Assembly (NCBI GenBank): GCA_045532455.1
Contig: JAZSFX010000048.1
Coordinates: forward strand, 1 to 64,000
DNA: 64,000 bases
DNA from: Ornithomonoglobus_A sp045532455
Lineage (GTDB): Bacteria > Bacillota > Clostridia > UBA1381
Reading direction: 5' to 3'
Made by a program: the position numbers and the translations under genes
Notes under the pieces: generated by a model
Told to the model about the DNA's origin: nothing
What the model saw: only the letters and a program-made list of their open reading frames with translations
Database searches by the model: none
Part shown: piece after piece, positions 59,691 through 64,000 of the stretch
Layout of the letters: each line of letters opens with the position of its first letter
Numbering within the stretch: the stretch's first letter is position 1

Positions 59691-60897
59691 AATTTACACT
59701 CCTTTTTTGCATTTTTATGATTCCTGACAAAATAACAATCACAAGTTTTACTGTATTGGATATAAGAGATGCCCATGCATAACCGACTATCCCTAAATTA
59801 TTGGTTAAAATCATAGAAAGAGGCACGTAAGTAGCTGCATATACCAGATGAATACCAAGATGATACTTTGAACCAAGTGAATTGAGTATAAGAACCATCG
59901 GCAATGATGAAACAAGCCCTATAATCTGTGCTGCATTTACTATAACATTTAATCCATGCATTTGAGGGTAAAGATTTGGATAGAAAAGCTTTGTAAATAT
60001 AGGGGTTCCAATTAGGCACATCAGATAAAACCCGATTCCTATAACAATATAAATTTTACAGGCTGACAAAAATTCTGTTCTTGTCTGTGAACGGTTATTT
60101 GCTGAGACATAGCTTAATGTTATTGTGTTTATCGGTGCTACAAACATAAGTAGTGTTTTACCTATAAGCGACACTGCATAGTAAATAGAAACCGCTCTTG
60201 CGTCAATAAAATTCAACAATATAATTCTGTCAAGATTTTCAATAGTATAGGTTATTGCCGAGGATGCACAAAGAGTTAAAACTGCAAAAGTAAGTTTTTT
60301 CGTATTTTGAGAACGTTTCTCGGGTTTAAATATACTGCCTTTTAAAACAATATAAAGTACTCCTGCAAGTTCGCCGGTAATAAAAATCAAATACCATTGT
60401 TCCGTAATAAAATATAGTACTGTGCCAACTAAATATCCCAACGAAATTATGATGAAAAATATTAGACATATTTTGAAATTTAATTTAAGGCGGTATTCGA
60501 CAGTACAGTAAAATCGGTATGTTGTTATTGCAAGAATCAATGAATAACCAATAAGTTCGGGTGTATTAAGTCGATTTGATACGATTACTGCACCTAAAAG
60601 TGTTGAAATCAAAACCAAAATAACAGAAATGAGGTTATAATCTCCATTGGTTGTTTCATACTCTTTTCTTACAACAAGCCTTGTCTGCGATAACGAATAC
60701 CCCACGGTCTGAGCAATGATATATACAACGCTCATATAATAAACTATACTGCCGAGCGTTTCTTCTCCGTGCCAGTGATTTATCAAAGGATAAATTATAA
60801 GTTGAAGAACCACTTGAAGAATCAGCATTGAACCCATGCTGTAAATGTAATCTGATATATATTTCTTGTTCGCAGAAAAAATTTTTACTATATTCAT
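59674..60897 (-). CDS. Polysaccharide flippase (Wzx-like, MOP superfamily)
   Basis: The 407-residue product has about 11-12 hydrophobic helices, starts with a basic juxtamembrane segment (KIFSANKKYISDYIYSMGSM) and contains LDRIILLNFIDARAVSIYYA, a typical motif of PST/Wzx lipid-linked oligosaccharide flippases. It lies between two ATP-grasp genes and should move the finished glycan unit across the membrane. Confidence 0.87.
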   Translation of the reverse strand: MNIVKIFSANKKYISDYIYSMGSMLILQVVLQLIIYPLINHWHGEETLGSIVYYMSVVYIIAQTVGYSLSQTRLVVRKEYETTNGDYNLISVILVLISTLLGAVIVSNRLNTPELIGYSLILAITTYRFYCTVEYRLKLNFKICLIFFIIISLGYLVGTVLYFITEQWYLIFITGELAGVLYIVLKGSIFKPEKRSQNTKKLTFAVLTLCASSAITYTIENLDRIILLNFIDARAVSIYYAVSLIGKTLLMFVAPINTITLSYVSANNRSQTRTEFLSACKIYIVIGIGFYLMCLIGTPIFTKLFYPNLYPQMHGLNVIVNAAQIIGLVSSLPMVLILNSLGSKYHLGIHLVYAATYVPLSMILTNNLGIVGYAWASLISNTVKLVIVILSGIIKMQKRSVNYEFKK

Positions 60898-60915
60898 AAC
60901 ATTACCTTTTATTAG

Positions 60916-61989
60916 TTATTTTTTTAGCCACTCTATAAGATCTTTTGTATATTCACCAAAAAGAGGACCATTAACAAACTGATAATATATTACTCCGGGA
61001 CCTTTTATGTTATATTCCATAACAGCAGGTTCTGAGTTTTCGTCCAAGATGAAATCCCAACCAATGAACTTAAAATGGGGCAGTTTTTTGTGTGCACTTT
61101 TTGCAATACGCTCCATTTTGTCGTAGTTAGGAATTGGTGTGCCACTAAATTCTATGCCATTGGGGAGTTTTGTTATATATGTACCATTTGAATAATATGC
61201 TTTTTCTTTTAATAGGCCATTTTTATTAATTCCAATTATGACCATTCCTTTTCCATCTTTTGTAGTTGTGTTATCACATACTTCTCCTTCACCGCCTACT
61301 CTTAGAGCTGATGAAACAGAGTATACAGTTTCATTTATGTAAAGGGTAATAATTCTAACTATATTAACAGAGGATTTATTAAACGAGTTCATTAGTTCGC
61401 TTTGAATAAATGGTTCCTGAATAACAAAATTGGCTTTAAAATCTTCAAACACTTTAATATGATTATCGGTATTTTCAATTAGCCTAACTCCTCGACCAAA
61501 TCCATTATCTATAGAGGGTTTGATAATGTAGTTTTTCATGGGTTTGACGATATTTAAAGCGTCCTCTTTGCTGATAGGATTATAATCATGGTCAAGGTAT
61601 TGTCCTGAAATGTTTCTTACAATAGTTCTTGGGAATTTAATTTCAGGAAAGAACATATCAAAATATGATTTGTCTGACCATGAATTCTTAAATGTGGGAT
61701 GATTCAACTTAAGTTCTATTCCTGTACGAAAGACTAGTTCTGGAAGTATCTTTGGGTCAAAATTTCCGGTTACAGACTTTATCAAAGTGTGAGTAGAGTA
61801 ATCGAGCAATCCCAGACCACCCCACAATTTTTTTACTGATTTTTTCTCTTCTATGGTTAGCTTTTGAATAGGAATATCGTTGTTTTTTAAATATTTAAAA
61901 TAATGTTTTGAAGATTTCTTGCAACAGTATATTCTATATAAGGACATAACTCCTATATAAAATTTATCAAATAGTCCTGTAGCATCCAT
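60916..61989 (-). CDS. Sugar-transfer-associated ATP-grasp protein (copy B)
   Basis: The 357-residue product has the same family plan as copy A: NYIIKPSIDNGFGRGVRLIE near 153, FVIQEPFIQSELMNSFNKSS near 188, NIVRIITLYINE and FIGWDFILDENSEPAVMEYN near 303. The two copies are strongly diverged, so they probably have different substrates. It starts after GT2 with four bases between the frames. Confidence 0.85.
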   Translation of the reverse strand: MDATGLFDKFYIGVMSLYRIYCCKKSSKHYFKYLKNNDIPIQKLTIEEKKSVKKLWGGLGLLDYSTHTLIKSVTGNFDPKILPELVFRTGIELKLNHPTFKNSWSDKSYFDMFFPEIKFPRTIVRNISGQYLDHDYNPISKEDALNIVKPMKNYIIKPSIDNGFGRGVRLIENTDNHIKVFEDFKANFVIQEPFIQSELMNSFNKSSVNIVRIITLYINETVYSVSSALRVGGEGEVCDNTTTKDGKGMVIIGINKNGLLKEKAYYSNGTYITKLPNGIEFSGTPIPNYDKMERIAKSAHKKLPHFKFIGWDFILDENSEPAVMEYNIKGPGVIYYQFVNGPLFGEYTKDLIEWLKK

Positions 61990-61993
61990 AATA

Positions 61994-62938
61994 TTAATTC
62001 CTCTCTTCTTGGTTTACAACCTCTCTGATCTTATACTGCGGCAAATCGCTTACCGTCATATAAATTCTTCCGATATATTCGCCGATAAGGCCCAGCATCA
62101 TCATAATAATTCCGCCAACAAACATAATTAGCGAAATAGTAGAAGTGTATCCGGCAGAAATTTGTGGAAGGATAAGTTTTCGTATTATGGTAAATATTCC
62201 AAACAAAAATCCAATAATAGCACAAACTGCTCCTGAAAAGGATGCAAATCTAAGCGGAACAACAGAGAAACTCGTAAAAAAGTTAAGCCATAGGACAATC
62301 ATTTTCTTTAAGGTATAGTTAGATTTCCCCTCAAGTCTATCTCTGTGTTCAATTTCCACATTAGCAACTTTTGTTGTGAGATTTAAAAGATAACTTCCGC
62401 TGGCAGGAAAGGGGCTATGGTAATCCCGAAGAGCTTCCAATGCAAATCTGCTCCAACCAATAAACGATGATTTATGTATTCCTTTTACGCTTGAACCTAT
62501 AGCAACTCCGATATTCCCTGCAAGTTTGCTTGTAAAACGTTTAAACAAGTTATGCTTTTTGTGGGGGAAATGAGCATAAACAAGGTCAAAACCCTCTTCT
62601 GTTTTTCTTGCAATAGGGAAAATACCGCTGGCAGGGTGTTGACCGTCATCATCCATAAAGATTGTTATGTCTCCATCAGCATACTTAAGAGCAGACATTT
62701 TTGCGGATGCCTGTCCGAAGTTTCGTGATAAGTTTATGCCGATTATTTTATCGTCAGTCTCACATATTTTTTTTATTGTTCCGAATGTGTTATCAGGAGA
62801 ACCATCATTAGCTAAAATGATCTGATAATCATATTCGTCCTGTTTTGAAAATTCGGCTTTTATCTCATCGATGACTTTTGGTAATGTTTTTTCCGAACGG
62901 TAACAAGGAATTATTATTGATATAAGTTTTTTACACAT
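61994..62938 (-). CDS. Family 2 glycosyltransferase, polyprenyl-phosphate type with C-terminal membrane helices
   Basis: The 314-residue product has the GT-A domain IIIPCYRSEKTLPKVIDEI, DGSPDNTF and metal-binding FMDDDGQHP, then two C-terminal transmembrane helices (about 228-250 and 265-290), as in DPM1/GtrB/ArnC-like enzymes that load a sugar on undecaprenyl phosphate. It probably makes the lipid-linked sugar donor of this locus. Confidence 0.9.
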   Translation of the reverse strand: MCKKLISIIIPCYRSEKTLPKVIDEIKAEFSKQDEYDYQIILANDGSPDNTFGTIKKICETDDKIIGINLSRNFGQASAKMSALKYADGDITIFMDDDGQHPASGIFPIARKTEEGFDLVYAHFPHKKHNLFKRFTSKLAGNIGVAIGSSVKGIHKSSFIGWSRFALEALRDYHSPFPASGSYLLNLTTKVANVEIEHRDRLEGKSNYTLKKMIVLWLNFFTSFSVVPLRFASFSGAVCAIIGFLFGIFTIIRKLILPQISAGYTSTISLIMFVGGIIMMMLGLIGEYIGRIYMTVSDLPQYKIREVVNQEERN

Positions 62939-62947
62939 AGTATAACC

Positions 62948-64000
62948 TCATATATTAAAAGTATTTTGTTCTTTATTGTACTTTAACTCATATTCAAAGA
63001 TAGAGTTGTTTCGCATTACTATTTCGCGACCCTTGCCTTGTGTTTTGGCTATATTATACATATCGTATGCAAGTGCAATATCGACAAAGGAAAGTCCTAC
63101 CGAATTAAAATATATAAATTCATCATCATTTTCTCTGCCTGATTTTGTTCCAAGTATAATTTGGTCTAAATCTGCGTGTATATCATTATCGGAAAGCTTG
63201 TTCATTTGGTAAAGTTGGCTTATTGTTTGCGAACGATGTTTTACCATATCCCACTTGTCGCATACAATCTTATCTGCCTTCAATGGAACATTAAAATCAT
63301 CTTCCCAGCCTCCAACATGACAATAAAAAGCACCTTTTTTTATCCATTCAGCTTGAAGAATCCCTTTTTGACCGCTTATTGCGGTAACGATTACATCGCT
63401 GTTTGAAGCGGACAGCTCATAATCAGAATTACATGCAATAAATTCAACATCGGGGAATAATTTTTCCAGAGTATTTATGAATTTAAGCTCACTTTGGTGA
63501 GTTCTGGAAGCAACCTTGCATATCTTAAGATTTTTTAAAACATTTTTTAGTGTTATAAAATGCATTTTCGCTTCTTCTCCTGCGCCAATAAAACCGATGA
63601 CCTCTGAATCCTTACGAGCCAGATATGATGCAGCAAGGGCACCTACGGTTGCAGTTCTTATGGCTGAGCACAGACCAGCCTCTAACACAGCAATGGGAAA
63701 GCCTGTCTCAATTTCAGATAATATTGTGAGTGCAGAGATATTCGGAAGACCGTACAGTTTTGGATTTTGCGGAAAAACAGAAATCCATTTTGCACCACAT
63801 ATTTTTTCATCTAAAAGGGTTGCAGGCAAGCAGTTTATTCTGCTTTGTGATTCGGGATCAAATATCTGACATGACTTGTCCGGATAGAGAACCTTACCTT
63901 CAGCATATTTTATTATAACATCCCTCGTAACATTCAAGGCTTTTTGCACATTAAAGCAGCCTGATGACAATAAATCTTCTTGTGATAAGAATAGTATCTT
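62948..64000 (-). CDS. Ornithine cyclodeaminase/mu-crystallin family protein (5' end outside the window)
   Basis: The frame is open up to the window edge; codons before the TTG at 63970 read KILFLSQEDL, the typical start of the family, so the true start is just outside. The visible 350 residues have GLPNISALTILSEIETGFPI, GLCSAIRTATVGALAASYLA and the NAD loop VIGFIGAGEEA. Members act as ornithine cyclodeaminases, alanine or opine-type dehydrogenases, or SbnB-like enzymes. Here it may provide an unusual amino acid for the ATP-grasp enzymes. Confidence 0.87.
   Translation of the reverse strand, partial: KILFLSQEDLLSSGCFNVQKALNVTRDVIIKYAEGKVLYPDKSCQIFDPESQSRINCLPATLLDEKICGAKWISVFPQNPKLYGLPNISALTILSEIETGFPIAVLEAGLCSAIRTATVGALAASYLARKDSEVIGFIGAGEEAKMHFITLKNVLKNLKICKVASRTHQSELKFINTLEKLFPDVEFIACNSDYELSASNSDVIVTAISGQKGILQAEWIKKGAFYCHVGGWEDDFNVPLKADKIVCDKWDMVKHRSQTISQLYQMNKLSDNDIHADLDQIILGTKSGRENDDEFIYFNSVGLSFVDIALAYDMYNIAKTQGKGREIVMRNNSIFEYELKYNKEQNTFNI

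Overview
The window is an AT-rich bacterial chromosome segment, most likely from a spore-forming member of the Clostridia (Firmicutes). The evidence is strong GGAGG ribosome sites, TTGACA/TATAAT promoters with 17-base spacers, the secY-adk-map-infA-rpmJ-rpsM-rpsK-rpsD-rpoA-rplQ order, a tepA-ylzJ pair, L10, L19 and L21 leaders, a tryptophan T-box, a glmS-type ribozyme and a SpoIIID regulator. Species cannot be named from sequence alone.

Layout. 1-8.2 kb: the distal half of the large ribosomal protein operon, with a structured leader inserted before rpsM. 8.2-16.5 kb: hpf, tepA-ylzJ, metA, holA, a Cys-rich mini-protein, an isolated eutS-eutP-regulator trio, a catalytically dead NlpC/P60-like protein, rluB and a D,D-carboxypeptidase. 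16.5-18.6 kb: tRNA-Leu, tRNA-Gln and a T-box-controlled trpB without trpA. 18.6-25.2 kb: two related membrane proteins with helical repeats, rplU-rpmA-obg, ruvX, a hexapeptide-repeat protein, and glmM behind a glmS-type ribozyme. 25.2-32.6 kb: a GNAT enzyme, an L,D-transpeptidase and the operon purE-purM-purN-purO-purH(transformylase only)-purD. 32.7-42.8 kb: an Asn/Gln-rich mini-protein, lexA, argC-argB, a thioesterase, rplJ-rplL-yceD-rpmF, KDPG aldolase and KDG kinase, and rplS-lepB-rbgA. 42.8-51 kb: a membrane protein, then relA, yaaA, recF, remB and gyrB (dnaA, dnaN and gyrA are not adjacent) and recJ. 51-53 kb: five tRNAs, rluD, tRNA-Pro and a tRNA-Pro fragment. 53.2-57.4 kb: a two-component system, an acyl-CoA synthetase and spoIIID. 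57.5-64 kb: an accessory surface-glycan cluster with three ATP-grasp enzymes, a flippase, a family 2 glycosyltransferase and an ornithine-cyclodeaminase-like enzyme cut by the window edge.

Most genes are housekeeping: translation and its control (ribosomal proteins, hpf, relA, obg, rbgA, rlu enzymes), DNA repair and replication (lexA, recF, recJ, gyrB, holA, ruvX), purine synthesis and the cell envelope. The most interesting signals lie in the non-coding DNA and the accessory cluster: the glmS-type ribozyme placed before glmM; a family of three intergenic hairpins (28.4, 33.8 and 39.4 kb) whose outer stems differ but pair while the internal-loop bases are conserved, as expected of a structured RNA; and the ATP-grasp-rich glycan locus.
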